From Flavobacteriaceae bacterium (GTDB lineage Bacteria > Bacteroidota > Bacteroidia > Flavobacteriales > Flavobacteriaceae): a DNA stretch of 43,568 nucleotides. The notes under the pieces are model-generated. The model was not told the origin of the DNA, searched no databases, and saw only the letters and a program-made list of their open reading frames with translations. How positions within the stretch are numbered: the first letter of the stretch is position 1; every line of letters starts with the position of its first letter. The stretch is taken from the NCBI GenBank assembly GCA_947478365.1, contig CANJWG010000006.1, forward strand, positions 1-43,568, read 5' to 3'. This document shows positions 28,858-38,199 of this stretch, one piece after another. The position numbers and the translations under genes are program-made.

Positions 28858-30054
28858 ATGAAACAAGATTTCCTAAAATACCAAGCACAGACCTCTCAGA
28901 ATCCTTTGGGCATGGAAATTTCACATGCTGTTGGATCTTATATCTACGACACAAATAATAAAAAATATTTAGATTTTGTGGCTGGAGTTTCAGCAGCAAG
29001 TTTAGGACATCAGCATCCAAAAGTTAATCAGGCCATCAAAGACCAATTAGACAAATATTCTCATGTGATGGTTTATGGTGAATATGCACAACATCCAGCC
29101 GTAGCTTATTGCAAATTATTAGTAGCACATTTACCTCCAAGTTTAAACAAAGTTTATTTGGTTAATTCCGGTACCGAAGCCTGCGAAGGTGCTTTGAAAT
29201 TAGTCCGCAGAGTAACCGGAAGAAGTCAATTAATATCTTGTCATAATGCTTATCATGGCAATACTATGGGCTCAATGAGCGTAATGGGTTTTGAAGAACG
29301 CAAACAAATTTTCCGTCCGTTAATTCCCGATGTTGATTTTATTACTTTCAATAACGAAGAAGATATTCAGAAAATAACAACCAAAACAGCCGGAATCATC
29401 CTCGAAAGCATACAAGGTGGTGCCGGCTTTATTGAACCCCAGAATGATTTCTTAGCCAAAGTTAAAAAACGATGTGAAGAAGTTGGTGCCTTACTGATTC
29501 TGGATGAAATCCAACCCGGCTTTGGGCGTACAGGAAAACTGTTCGGTTTTGAAAACTACAATGTTATTCCCGACGTAATTATAATAGGAAAAGGAATGGC
29601 AGGCGGAATGCCTGTCGGCGGTTTTGTAGCCAACGAAAAGCACATGGACTTATTAAGTCATGATCCTAAATTAGGACATATTACCACTTTTGGCGGTCAT
29701 CCTGTCATTGCGGCAGCTTGTTTAGCTACTTTGGAAGAAATTTTAGAAAAAGATTACGGCAATCAATCTCTGGCAAAAGAAAAACTGTTTCGGGAGCTTT
29801 TGGTACATCCTTTGATAGATCAAATCCGCGGAAGAGGATTGATGCTAGCTGCAATGACAAAAGATACTGAGATTACCAATAAAGTAATTTTAAAATGTCA
29901 AGACAAAGGTTTGATTTTATTTTGGCTGCTTTTTGAAGGTTGCGCTATCCGAATTACTCCTCCGTTAACAATATCTGAAAATGAAATAAGAGAAGGTTGC
30001 GCCATAATCATTGAGGCTATGGATGAGATTCTCAGCGAATTAAAAAATTGTTAA
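28858..30054 (+). CDS. Class-III (acetylornithine/aspartate family) PLP aminotransferase
   Basis: VNSGTEACEGALKLVRRVTGRSQLISCHNAYHGNTMGSMSVMG...LLILDEIQPGFGRTGKLFGFE...IIGKGMAGGMPVGGFV. Confidence 0.92.
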   Translation: MKQDFLKYQAQTSQNPLGMEISHAVGSYIYDTNNKKYLDFVAGVSAASLGHQHPKVNQAIKDQLDKYSHVMVYGEYAQHPAVAYCKLLVAHLPPSLNKVYLVNSGTEACEGALKLVRRVTGRSQLISCHNAYHGNTMGSMSVMGFEERKQIFRPLIPDVDFITFNNEEDIQKITTKTAGIILESIQGGAGFIEPQNDFLAKVKKRCEEVGALLILDEIQPGFGRTGKLFGFENYNVIPDVIIIGKGMAGGMPVGGFVANEKHMDLLSHDPKLGHITTFGGHPVIAAACLATLEEILEKDYGNQSLAKEKLFRELLVHPLIDQIRGRGLMLAAMTKDTEITNKVILKCQDKGLILFWLLFEGCAIRITPPLTISENEIREGCAIIIEAMDEILSELKNC

Positions 30055-30140
30055 TTAAATTGTTTACAATAATAATCGCTGTTCACAAAAAAAGCACTGT
30101 CTTTCCCTAATTTTATTAAGGTTAATTTTAACACTTAGTT

Positions 30141-31541
30141 ATGCACCTAGATCACGACGAAGAAGACTACAACTTATCCTTATCGAAATTTGAATCTATG
30201 TTGAAAACCAACAAAGTACTCTTTTTCGACTCAGAGGAATTCGAGGAAATCATTCTCCATTACCTTGATATGGGCAAAGCCACTTTAGCTAAGAAAGCTT
30301 TAAAGTTAGGTCTGGAACAACACCCAAAATCAAGCGGATTAAAACTTGTACAAGTAGAAATGTTGGTGTATGATGACAAACTAGATCAAGCTGAAAAGTT
30401 ACTTAACGAACTTTACGCGATCGAACCTACTAACGAAGAAATTTTTATTCAAAAAGCCAATATTTATTCTAAAAGAGACGACCACGAAAAAGCGGTTGAA
30501 TTATTAAAAATAGCCTTACAATATACCGAAGATTTTGCCGATGTCTATAACTTAATAGGTATGGAATATCTTTTTATGGATAATCTTGAATTGGCGAAAG
30601 ATAGCTTTATAAAATGTTTGGAACAAGATTTTGAAGATCAATCTGCGCTTTATAATGTTGTATATTGCTTTGAATTTCTAGACCAAAACTTGAAAGCGAT
30701 TGAGTACCTTAAAACATATATAGATAGAAATCCATATAGCGAAATTGCTTGGCATCAATCTGGACGTTTATATTATGGTGTAAAAGATTATGAAAATGCA
30801 GTCCGTTCTTTTGAATTTGCTACTTATATAGACGAAGAATTTGTTGGCGCTTATATGGAAAAAGGTAAAGCTTTAGAGCGATTGAAACGCTATGAAGAAG
30901 CCATTGAAAGTTATAGCAAAACGATTGAATTAGATGACCCAACTTCTTATGCTTTGCTGCGTATTGGTAAATGTTATGAAAAACTTGGCAATAAAGTACA
31001 AGCCCTGAAATTTTTCAACAAAACAGTACACGAAGATCCATTGTTAGACAAAGGATGGATTGCGATTACTGATTTTTATGTTCGCCAAAAAAATTATCAA
31101 AAAGCGTTATATTTCGTCAACAAAGCCTTGGCTATTGATGACCAAAATCGTTTGTATTGGAAACGTTATGCAACCATTAACAAAGCGATGGATCAATTTG
31201 AAGAAGCTGAATTTGGATATCGAAAAGCTATTGAATTTGGCGACTATCAGTTAGACACTTGGTTATTTTGGGTAGACATTATGCAAATAATGGGCGAATA
31301 TAATAACGCTATTTTAACTTTAATTCAAGCAGCGGAATACTTCCCAGATGATTACGAAATAGAATATCGTATGGCCGGATTTCACATGCTTTTGAACGAG
31401 GAAGAAAAAGGAAATTATCATTTGAGTAATGGTTTGCGACTTAACTTTAAACACCACACCATTATAAAAGAATTATTTCCGACCGTTTGGGATAGAACTT
31501 CTGTTCAAGAATATATTGCAAAACACAAAAAACCAGAATAA
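30141..31541 (+). CDS. Cytoplasmic TPR-repeat protein
   Basis: Repeated TPR units (YENAVRSFEFATYIDEEFVGAYMEKGKALERLKRYEEAIESYSKTIELDD), no signal peptide. Confidence 0.9.
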   Translation: MHLDHDEEDYNLSLSKFESMLKTNKVLFFDSEEFEEIILHYLDMGKATLAKKALKLGLEQHPKSSGLKLVQVEMLVYDDKLDQAEKLLNELYAIEPTNEEIFIQKANIYSKRDDHEKAVELLKIALQYTEDFADVYNLIGMEYLFMDNLELAKDSFIKCLEQDFEDQSALYNVVYCFEFLDQNLKAIEYLKTYIDRNPYSEIAWHQSGRLYYGVKDYENAVRSFEFATYIDEEFVGAYMEKGKALERLKRYEEAIESYSKTIELDDPTSYALLRIGKCYEKLGNKVQALKFFNKTVHEDPLLDKGWIAITDFYVRQKNYQKALYFVNKALAIDDQNRLYWKRYATINKAMDQFEEAEFGYRKAIEFGDYQLDTWLFWVDIMQIMGEYNNAILTLIQAAEYFPDDYEIEYRMAGFHMLLNEEEKGNYHLSNGLRLNFKHHTIIKELFPTVWDRTSVQEYIAKHKKPE

Positions 31542-32282
31542 ATGTCGCGAAGACAATTTGGTTTACTAGGAAAAAACATTAGCTATTCCTTTTCAAAGAA
31601 ATACTTTACCGATAAATTTGCTTTGGGAAATTTAGCCGATTGCTCTTACGAGAATTTTGACATTCAAATCATTGAAGAATTCCCAACAGTTATTGCCAAT
31701 AATCCTGATTTAATTGGCTTGAATGTTACCATTCCATATAAAGAAACAATAATTCCTTATCTGAATAAACTTTCTAAAAATGCAGCTCAAATTGGAGCCG
31801 TAAATGTTATTCGGGTTACCAAAAAAGGAAACCTAAAAGGCTATAATTCTGATTATTATGGTTTTATGGAATCTTTAGAACTATTACTAAAACCACATCA
31901 TAAAAAAGCATTAATTCTCGGAACTGGTGGCGCAGCCAAAGCAGTTTCATTTGCGTTGGATAAGCTCGGAATTCTATACACTTTTGTGACTCGTGAAGAA
32001 AAAGAGGGCATGATTGATTACAACCGAATCAATGCTACTATTTTTGATAATTATCAGATTGTGATCAATTGTACACCTGTTGGCACAAGTCCAAACACCA
32101 AAGAATTTCCTCCAATTCCATATAATTTTTTCACTGAAAAACACATCGCCTTTGATTTGATATACAATCCCGAAGAAACACAGTTTTTGAAAAAAGCTAA
32201 AAAAAAAGGTGCCATTACCAAAAACGGTTACGAAATGTTAGTCTTACAAGCAGAAAAAGCCTGGAAGATTTGGAATAAATAA
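31542..32282 (+). CDS. aroE: Shikimate dehydrogenase
   Basis: FGLLGKNISYSFSKKYF...LIGLNVTIPYKETIIPYL...ALILGTGGAAKAVSFALDKLG...INCTPVGTSPN. Confidence 0.93.
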   Translation: MSRRQFGLLGKNISYSFSKKYFTDKFALGNLADCSYENFDIQIIEEFPTVIANNPDLIGLNVTIPYKETIIPYLNKLSKNAAQIGAVNVIRVTKKGNLKGYNSDYYGFMESLELLLKPHHKKALILGTGGAAKAVSFALDKLGILYTFVTREEKEGMIDYNRINATIFDNYQIVINCTPVGTSPNTKEFPPIPYNFFTEKHIAFDLIYNPEETQFLKKAKKKGAITKNGYEMLVLQAEKAWKIWNK

Positions 32283-32340
32283 TTGGGATTTAGGATATTG
32301 GATTTAGGATATTGGATTTGGGATATTGGATTTGGGATTT
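32283..32340. repeat. Short tandem repeat, about 14-bp unit TTGGATTTAGGATA x about 4
   Basis: ttgggatttaggata ttggatttaggata ttggatttgggata ttggatttgggattt. Confidence 0.9.
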
Positions 32341-32393
32341 ATAACGAAAGAGGAATTATTGAAAGCATTCGCAATAAGCAACCGTAATAATCT

Positions 32394-32867
32394 ATGAACA
32401 TCAAACTTTTTGCCATTGGTAAAACAGATAACAAAGCATTGCAATCATTAATTGATGATTACACCAAGCGGTTGTCTTTTTACATTAAGTTTGATTTGGA
32501 AATTATTCCCGATATTAAAAACGTCAAAAACCTTTCAGAAAGTCAGCAAAGAGAAAAAGAAGGTGAATTGATTTTGGCTAAGCTTACATCGACAGACCAA
32601 TTGATTTTATTAGATGAAAAAGGCACTACTTTTTCCAGTGTTGGTTTTTCAGATTATCTGCAAAAGAAAATGAATACTGGAACTAAAACTTTAGTTTTTG
32701 TGATTGGCGGTCCATATGGCTTTAGCGATGAAGTCTATCAAAAAGCACAGAGCAAAATTTCACTTTCACAGATGACATTTTCGCATCAAATGGTACGCTT
32801 ATTTTTTATCGAACAATTATATCGTGGTTTTACTATTCTCAGAAATGAACCTTATCATCATCAGTAA
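32394..32867 (+). CDS. rlmH: 23S rRNA (pseudouridine1915-N3)-methyltransferase
   Basis: MNIKLFAIGKTDNKALQSLIDDYTKRL...LILLDEKGTTFSSVGFSDYLQ...FVIGGPYGFSDEVY...QLYRGFTILRNEPYHHQ. Confidence 0.95.
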   Translation: MNIKLFAIGKTDNKALQSLIDDYTKRLSFYIKFDLEIIPDIKNVKNLSESQQREKEGELILAKLTSTDQLILLDEKGTTFSSVGFSDYLQKKMNTGTKTLVFVIGGPYGFSDEVYQKAQSKISLSQMTFSHQMVRLFFIEQLYRGFTILRNEPYHHQ

Positions 32868-32899
32868 AAGTACGATTTACGAAATACAATTTACGAAGT

Positions 32900-33529
32900 T
32901 CAATAAATGTATTCTTTTTTTGTATTGATACTAATTCCCTTTGGAGCAATCAATTGCTTTACAAAAAATTGATACTGTATATACTTTCCAAACGACATTC
33001 CCTTATCATAAGCAAAAACAACGCTTGAAGCCGGAACTGGTTTTGAATCCAAAAATGTCTGTAACTCATTTTTAGAAAAAACTTCTTCATTAAAATGAAC
33101 CAAATCATTTCGGTCTAAATAAAAATAGATTACATTAAAATCGGGTTTCTCTAACTTATATTTCACTTTGGTAAAAGGAAAGAAAGCCATAGTTTTTTTA
33201 ACCGTATCTGTATAAGTAAAATAATTTTCAGAAGTTGCACTTTTGTCCATGCTTGAAGTCTTTTTGGTTTGCATTTTTTTAATTTCCAATATCACTTTTC
33301 GCAATGGCAAACGCTTATCTATATTAAAAAACCAATTGGTCGAACTAATTGATTTGCTTCTGTTGACTTCAATTAAAGTGTCTTTTTCTTCTGTTTTGAA
33401 AAAGAAATAAATCGGAGAATAATCTTTCCCATCGGCTACGACAGTTTCATTGGCTTGAGGCAAGACAACTTCTTTATTTTGACAGGAAGACAATAAAAAT
33501 AAAAGAACTAAAACAACTACTCCTTTCAT
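32900..33529 (-). CDS. Hypothetical lipoprotein
   Basis: Lipobox-like LLFLLSSCQ near the N-terminus; ATGA overlap with upstream folP. Confidence 0.65.
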   Translation of the reverse strand: MKGVVVLVLLFLLSSCQNKEVVLPQANETVVADGKDYSPIYFFFKTEEKDTLIEVNRSKSISSTNWFFNIDKRLPLRKVILEIKKMQTKKTSSMDKSATSENYFTYTDTVKKTMAFFPFTKVKYKLEKPDFNVIYFYLDRNDLVHFNEEVFSKNELQTFLDSKPVPASSVVFAYDKGMSFGKYIQYQFFVKQLIAPKGISINTKKEYIY

Positions 33530-34344
33530 AATTGACTAACTAACTTTATGGTTTCCATAGCTTCTTTTACATCGTGAACCCGAAGGATGTTGGCGCCTTT
33601 TTGCAACGCTATGGTATTTAAAACTGTAGTCCCATTCAGTGCAAATTCGGGTGAAGTTTCGAGCGTTTTGGATATCATTGATTTTCTTGAAACGCCAACT
33701 AATATTGGTAATTCGAGCAATTGAAATAACTCTAAATTATTCATCACATCAAAATTTTGGTCTTTTGTCTTGGCAAATCCAAATCCGGGATCGATTAGCA
33801 AATCACTGATTCCCAAACTTCTTGCTTGCGCTACTTTTTCTGAAAAGTAAAACAGCATTTCTTTGGTAATATTTTCATAATTCGCCATACTTTGCATTGT
33901 TTGCGGATTACCTTTCATGTGCATCATTATATAGGGAACATGATGTTTGGCAACTGTTGCCATCATTACTGCGTCCATACTTCCTGCAGAAATATCATTG
34001 ATAATGCAAGCTCCTTTTTCAATCGCTGCTTTCGCCACTTTAGCACGAAAAGTATCAACAGAAATCAATGTGGCCGGAAAATGTTTTAAAACTAATTGTA
34101 TAACTGGAATTAATCGGCTAATCTCTTCTTCTTCCGAAACAAATTCTGCACTTGGTTTACTAGAATAAGCACCAATATCAATAAAAGTAGCGCCTTCAGA
34201 GAGCATTTTTTCAACTTGGAAAAGCACACTTTCATCATCAGAATGTTTGCCACCATCGTAGAACGAATTTGGAGTTACGTTCAATATTCCCATTACTTTG
34301 GGAGATGTTAAGTCAATTAGCTTTCCGAGGCAATTAATAGTCAT
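33526..34344 (-). CDS. folP: Dihydropteroate synthase
   Basis: VMGILNVTPNSFYDGGKH...IDIGAYSSKPSAEFVSEEEE...INDISAG...MMHMKGNPQTMQ...LLIDPGFGFAKT; ATG at 34344 preferred over 34422. Confidence 0.93.
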   Translation of the reverse strand: MTINCLGKLIDLTSPKVMGILNVTPNSFYDGGKHSDDESVLFQVEKMLSEGATFIDIGAYSSKPSAEFVSEEEEISRLIPVIQLVLKHFPATLISVDTFRAKVAKAAIEKGACIINDISAGSMDAVMMATVAKHHVPYIMMHMKGNPQTMQSMANYENITKEMLFYFSEKVAQARSLGISDLLIDPGFGFAKTKDQNFDVMNNLELFQLLELPILVGVSRKSMISKTLETSPEFALNGTTVLNTIALQKGANILRVHDVKEAMETIKLVSQL

Positions 34345-34377
34345 AGTAAATCTTAATTGAGTAATAAGATTTTGTAC

Positions 34378-34408
34378 TTTGTACTTCAATCTTAATTCTT
34401 TACTTTTG
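34378..34408 (+). promoter_or_regulatory. Bacteroidota promoter for the Nmad1/DUF1599 gene
   Basis: TTTG (34378-34381) - N19 - TACTTTTG (34401-34408). Confidence 0.65.
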
Positions 34409-34421
34409 GTGAAATTTGACA

Positions 34422-34454
34422 CAAAGATACACTGAAATGAGTAAAACTTCTCAA
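34422..34454 (-). promoter_or_regulatory. Candidate opposing promoter for folP
   Basis: Minus-strand TATCTTTG (34422-34429) with TTG (34452-34454) 22 nt upstream. Confidence 0.45.
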
Positions 34455-34982
34455 GAATATGATAAGGTTATAGCAATTTGCCGACAACTTTATGCTAACA
34501 AAATGAAAGATTATGGAAGTGCTTGGAGAATCTTGAGATTACCTTCATTAACCGACCAGATATTCATCAAAGCCCAACGCATTAGAAGTTTACAACAAAA
34601 CGAAATTCGTAAAGTTGACGAAGACGAAACCGGCGAATTCATTGGGATTATTAACTATTGTATTATAGCATTAATCCAATTGGATTTAGGTGTTGTTGAT
34701 CAACCCGATTTGAACACAGCTAAAGCCATTCAGTTGTATGATGAGAAAATTGCCGCTACAAAATCACTAATGGAAGACAAAAATCACGATTATGGAGAAG
34801 CTTGGCGTGAAATGCGTGTTAGTTCGTTAACCGATTTGATTTTGCAAAAGTTACTTCGCGTAAAGCAAATTGAGGATAATAAAGGAAAAACTTTGGTTTC
34901 AGAAGGCATTGACGCCAATTATCAAGACATGATTAATTACTCCGTTTTTGCGCTAATTTTGATGAAATTTGGAAAACAATAA
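34437..34982 (+). CDS. DUF1599 / Nmad1 domain protein with two tandem copies of the domain
   Basis: Copy 1 KMKDYGSAWRILRLPSLTDQIFIKAQRIRSL...GIINYCIIALIQLDLG; copy 2 KNHDYGEAWREMRVSSLTDLILQKLLRVKQI...DMINYSVFALILMKFG; ATG at 34437 preferred over 34416. Confidence 0.85.
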   Translation: MSKTSQEYDKVIAICRQLYANKMKDYGSAWRILRLPSLTDQIFIKAQRIRSLQQNEIRKVDEDETGEFIGIINYCIIALIQLDLGVVDQPDLNTAKAIQLYDEKIAATKSLMEDKNHDYGEAWREMRVSSLTDLILQKLLRVKQIEDNKGKTLVSEGIDANYQDMINYSVFALILMKFGKQ

Positions 34983-34996
34983 AACAATCCTAATCT

Positions 34997-36106
34997 ATGG
35001 CAACTGAAACCCAAAAAACATACATCGCGTGGACATTAAGAATTATTGTAGCAATTCTTTTTATAGTTTCTGCATTAGCAAAACTTTCTAAAGGGCAATT
35101 ATTAGATTCTCCCTATTTTGCGATTTCAACTTTTGAAGTTAAGCAATTGTACCCGATGGGTTTTTCTGAAGGTTTTGCTCCATTTTTTTCCCGAACACTT
35201 ATCGGGATTGAATTGGCGTTAGGATTATTGCTTTTACAGAACAATTGGTTGCGTAAATTTATTGTACCTGTGACTTCACTTTTATTACTAGTGTTCATTG
35301 GACACTTGAGTTATGTAACATTCTTAAGTGGAGGAAATAGCGGCAACTGCGGTTGTTTTGGAGAACTTTTACCAATGACTCCAATAGAAGCGATCATCAA
35401 AAATATTGCTGCAGTTGGACTTTTAATTTACTTATACAAACTATTGCCTAAAGTAGCTAAGGACGGAAACTTTTGGGTGTTGACAACCGTCCTTTTCGCC
35501 ACAATTTTGTCTATTTATATGTTAGCTCCAATACAGCCGCCAGCAAATAACTTCGAAGTTTCGACACCAGAAGATGTAACTAATGATACTATTCAGAAAG
35601 CAACTGTTGACACATCGGCAGCAATAGTTTCAAAAGATTCTATAAAAAAAGTTGAAACATTAAAAACAAATATAAAACAAGTAACTAACGAACCTGAGCA
35701 ACATAAATCGGGTTATACCCAATATTTTTCAAAAATTGATACGGGAAGAAAAACACTTTGCTTTTTTGTGCCTGGATGCGATCATTGTCGAGAAGCGGCA
35801 AAAGAATTGACAGAACTGAAGCAAAAAGATAAAAATTTTCCAGAAATTTCGATTATCTTTATGAATGAAGAAGCAGATTTGATTCCAGACTTTTTTAAAT
35901 ATGTTGGTGCTGAATATCCTTATAAAATAATTGAAGTGATACCTTTTTGGAAAGTATTAGGTTCCGGAAAAGATACCCCAGGTGTTAAGTATTTATGGAA
36001 CGGAAATGAATACAAATATTTTTGGGGTATCACTGATAATAAATTTAATCCTATTGATTATCAAAAAATAATTAGCAAACCATATAAAGAGCTAAAAAAT
36101 AATTGA
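34997..36106 (+). CDS. BT_3928-like protein: DoxX/MauE-like membrane domain fused to a thioredoxin-like domain
   Basis: Four hydrophobic segments, GNCGCFGELLPMTP motif, then TLCFFVPGCDHCREAAKELTELK. Confidence 0.8.
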   Translation: MATETQKTYIAWTLRIIVAILFIVSALAKLSKGQLLDSPYFAISTFEVKQLYPMGFSEGFAPFFSRTLIGIELALGLLLLQNNWLRKFIVPVTSLLLLVFIGHLSYVTFLSGGNSGNCGCFGELLPMTPIEAIIKNIAAVGLLIYLYKLLPKVAKDGNFWVLTTVLFATILSIYMLAPIQPPANNFEVSTPEDVTNDTIQKATVDTSAAIVSKDSIKKVETLKTNIKQVTNEPEQHKSGYTQYFSKIDTGRKTLCFFVPGCDHCREAAKELTELKQKDKNFPEISIIFMNEEADLIPDFFKYVGAEYPYKIIEVIPFWKVLGSGKDTPGVKYLWNGNEYKYFWGITDNKFNPIDYQKIISKPYKELKNN

Positions 36107-36273
36107 TTTTTAATCTTTTTACCATTTTAAAATATCTAAAATTTCTTTATGATTAGTAAGAACAAAAAGCAAATACGTCATCGAAGAAGAAAAAACATAA
36201 ATTGTTTTATTTAAAAGTTCAAAATAAAAATAAAGATTCTAAATAATCCATTCAGGCCCAAATATAAAAAAAT

Positions 36274-36771
36274 ATGAAAAAAATAGTCTTGTGTCTGGTA
36301 GCAATAGTTGTTGCCTATGCCTTTTCGAATGTTCATGAAGATATATTTTCAAAAAAAGCATTATCCAAAAAATTGATTACTCCAGAAAATAATGAAATAT
36401 CATTTAAGAAAATTTTAAAAAAACATACTGGAAAAATTACTGTAATTGAAGTTTGGGCTTCCTGGTGTGGTGATTGTGTAAATGCAATGCCAAAAGTAAA
36501 AACAATGCAAGCCAATAATCCAAATGTTGATTATGTTTTTATTTCAATGGATAAATCCTTTGATAAATGGCAGGCAGGAATTGAAAAACACGAACTAAAA
36601 GGCGACCACTATTGGGCAAATGATGGAATGAAAGGTGAATTTGGAAAATCAATAAATTTAGATTGGATTCCAAGATACATTATTCTTGACAAAAAAGGGA
36701 AAATAATAATTTATCGTGCTATAGAAACTGATTTTGATAAAATTAATAAGCAATTAAAAGAACTAAAATAA
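36274..36771 (+). CDS. TlpA-like thioredoxin-fold protein
   Basis: Signal/anchor helix; VIEVWASWCGDCVNAMPKVKTMQ...WIPRYIILDKKGKIIIYRA. Confidence 0.88.
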   Translation: MKKIVLCLVAIVVAYAFSNVHEDIFSKKALSKKLITPENNEISFKKILKKHTGKITVIEVWASWCGDCVNAMPKVKTMQANNPNVDYVFISMDKSFDKWQAGIEKHELKGDHYWANDGMKGEFGKSINLDWIPRYIILDKKGKIIIYRAIETDFDKINKQLKELK

Positions 36772-37523
36772 TGAGGCGAAAAATTGTTGCTGGTAATTGG
36801 AAAATGAACAAAAATGCCGAGGAAACAGAAGATTTATTAAATGATTTAATTGATAAATTACCTAATGATATTGAAGCACAAGTTATTGTTGCGCCAACAT
36901 ATATCAATCTTGCTTCAGCTGTTGATCATTTAGAATATACCAATATTCAAGTTGCTGCACAAAATATAAGTCAGTTTGAAAGCGGTGCTTATACCGGAGA
37001 AATTTCTGCCGATATGCTCAAAAGTATTGGAGTTAATATAGTTATTATTGGTCATTCTGAACGTCGTGCTTATTTTCATGAAACCGATTTTATTTTGGCA
37101 GAAAAAGTAACGACAGCACTATCTCATAATATGTCAATAATTTTTTGCTTTGGCGAAGAGTTAAAAGACCGACAAAACAACCAACACTTCAATGTAGTTG
37201 AAAACCAACTTCGTGATGGCTTATTTCATATTAAAGATAAAGATTGGGAACAAATAGTGTTGGCATACGAACCTGTTTGGGCTATTGGAACAGGAGAAAC
37301 TGCCTCTCCGGAACAGGCACAAGAAATGCATCGATTTATTAGAGAAACCGTTAGACATCATTTCGGAAGTAATGTTGCCGAAGACGTTTCTATACTTTAT
37401 GGCGGTAGTGTTAAACCGGAAAATGCTAAAGAAATTTTCTCAAAACCCGATGTTGATGGCGGACTAATTGGTGGTGCAGCTTTAAAAGCTTCAGATTTTG
37501 CCGCAATTGTTAGCTCGATATAA
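36771..37523 (+). CDS. tpiA: Triosephosphate isomerase
   Basis: RRKIVAGNWKMNKN...IIGHSERRAYFHE...VLAYEPVWAIGTGETASPEQAQE...ILYGGSVKPENA. Confidence 0.97.
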   Translation: MRRKIVAGNWKMNKNAEETEDLLNDLIDKLPNDIEAQVIVAPTYINLASAVDHLEYTNIQVAAQNISQFESGAYTGEISADMLKSIGVNIVIIGHSERRAYFHETDFILAEKVTTALSHNMSIIFCFGEELKDRQNNQHFNVVENQLRDGLFHIKDKDWEQIVLAYEPVWAIGTGETASPEQAQEMHRFIRETVRHHFGSNVAEDVSILYGGSVKPENAKEIFSKPDVDGGLIGGAALKASDFAAIVSSI

Positions 37524-37549
37524 GAAAAATTAGTCATAAAATCTAAATC

Positions 37550-37580
37550 CTTTCATTAATTGAAAGTTTTTTTTTATTTT
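37550..37580 (+). terminator. Rho-independent terminator after tpiA
   Basis: CTTTCA-TTAAT-TGAAAG followed by a long T-run. Confidence 0.65.
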
Positions 37581-37666
37581 TTATACTTAATTATGCATTT
37601 TATCGGTTTTATTTGTATTTAGTCGAACATTTTTTTACTTTTACTAAACAATAATGTAAAATTCAA

Positions 37667-38137
37667 ATGAAAATAAAACTCATCATAGTGTTGTTGTTTA
37701 TTTGTATCTGGGATATACATTCTCAAGTAGATATACAGAAACGATTTCAATCAGATAATAGAAAATATTATATTTGGAACAAGGAGTTCGAAAAATATGA
37801 ATTGAGAGAAACAGAATATGAAAACTCTGTTATTGACATTCGTGAAATAGGTTCCAAAACCAATGGTTATATTGTCATCAGCATGGTTGATAACGGGCAA
37901 GTTAGAATGCATCATGGTTCTATTATTGACTTTACTCAAACCAGTGAAGAAGAAGGAACATGGCTAATTCGTTCCAAGTTTATGAGAGCAAAATTGATCT
38001 ACAATCCAAAAGAAAATACCATTACTTATCTTTATGAAGTTAATGACAAACGCTATAATAAGCTAATGATTTTCAACGTAAAACCCGATGAAATTCCAAA
38101 TGCTAGTCTCAAATCTGTTGTTACCACAGATGATTAA
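37667..38137 (+). CDS. Secreted hypothetical protein
   Basis: Signal peptide MKIKLIIVLLFICIWDIHSQ; 156-aa open frame in a coding-like context. Confidence 0.65.
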   Translation: MKIKLIIVLLFICIWDIHSQVDIQKRFQSDNRKYYIWNKEFEKYELRETEYENSVIDIREIGSKTNGYIVISMVDNGQVRMHHGSIIDFTQTSEEEGTWLIRSKFMRAKLIYNPKENTITYLYEVNDKRYNKLMIFNVKPDEIPNASLKSVVTTDD

Positions 38138-38199
38138 TTTTTGACTAAATGACATTATAGTAAGGTTCACGATTCTTAACTTTGCAAAAAAAATAATCA

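Noticed and set aside
31060-31254. 64-aa plus-strand ORF inside the TPR gene
   Set aside because: Out-of-frame shadow of a clearly coding TPR protein.
32283-32340. CRISPR array
   Set aside because: The repeat has no spacers; units are contiguous 14-15 bp tandem copies and no cas genes are present.
33892-34168. Two plus-strand ORFs inside folP
   Set aside because: Antisense to conserved dihydropteroate synthase sequence.
36107-36273. Possible small gene in the spacer before the TlpA-like gene
   Set aside because: AT-rich with no sizeable ORF in the supplied track and no RNA structure I could support.
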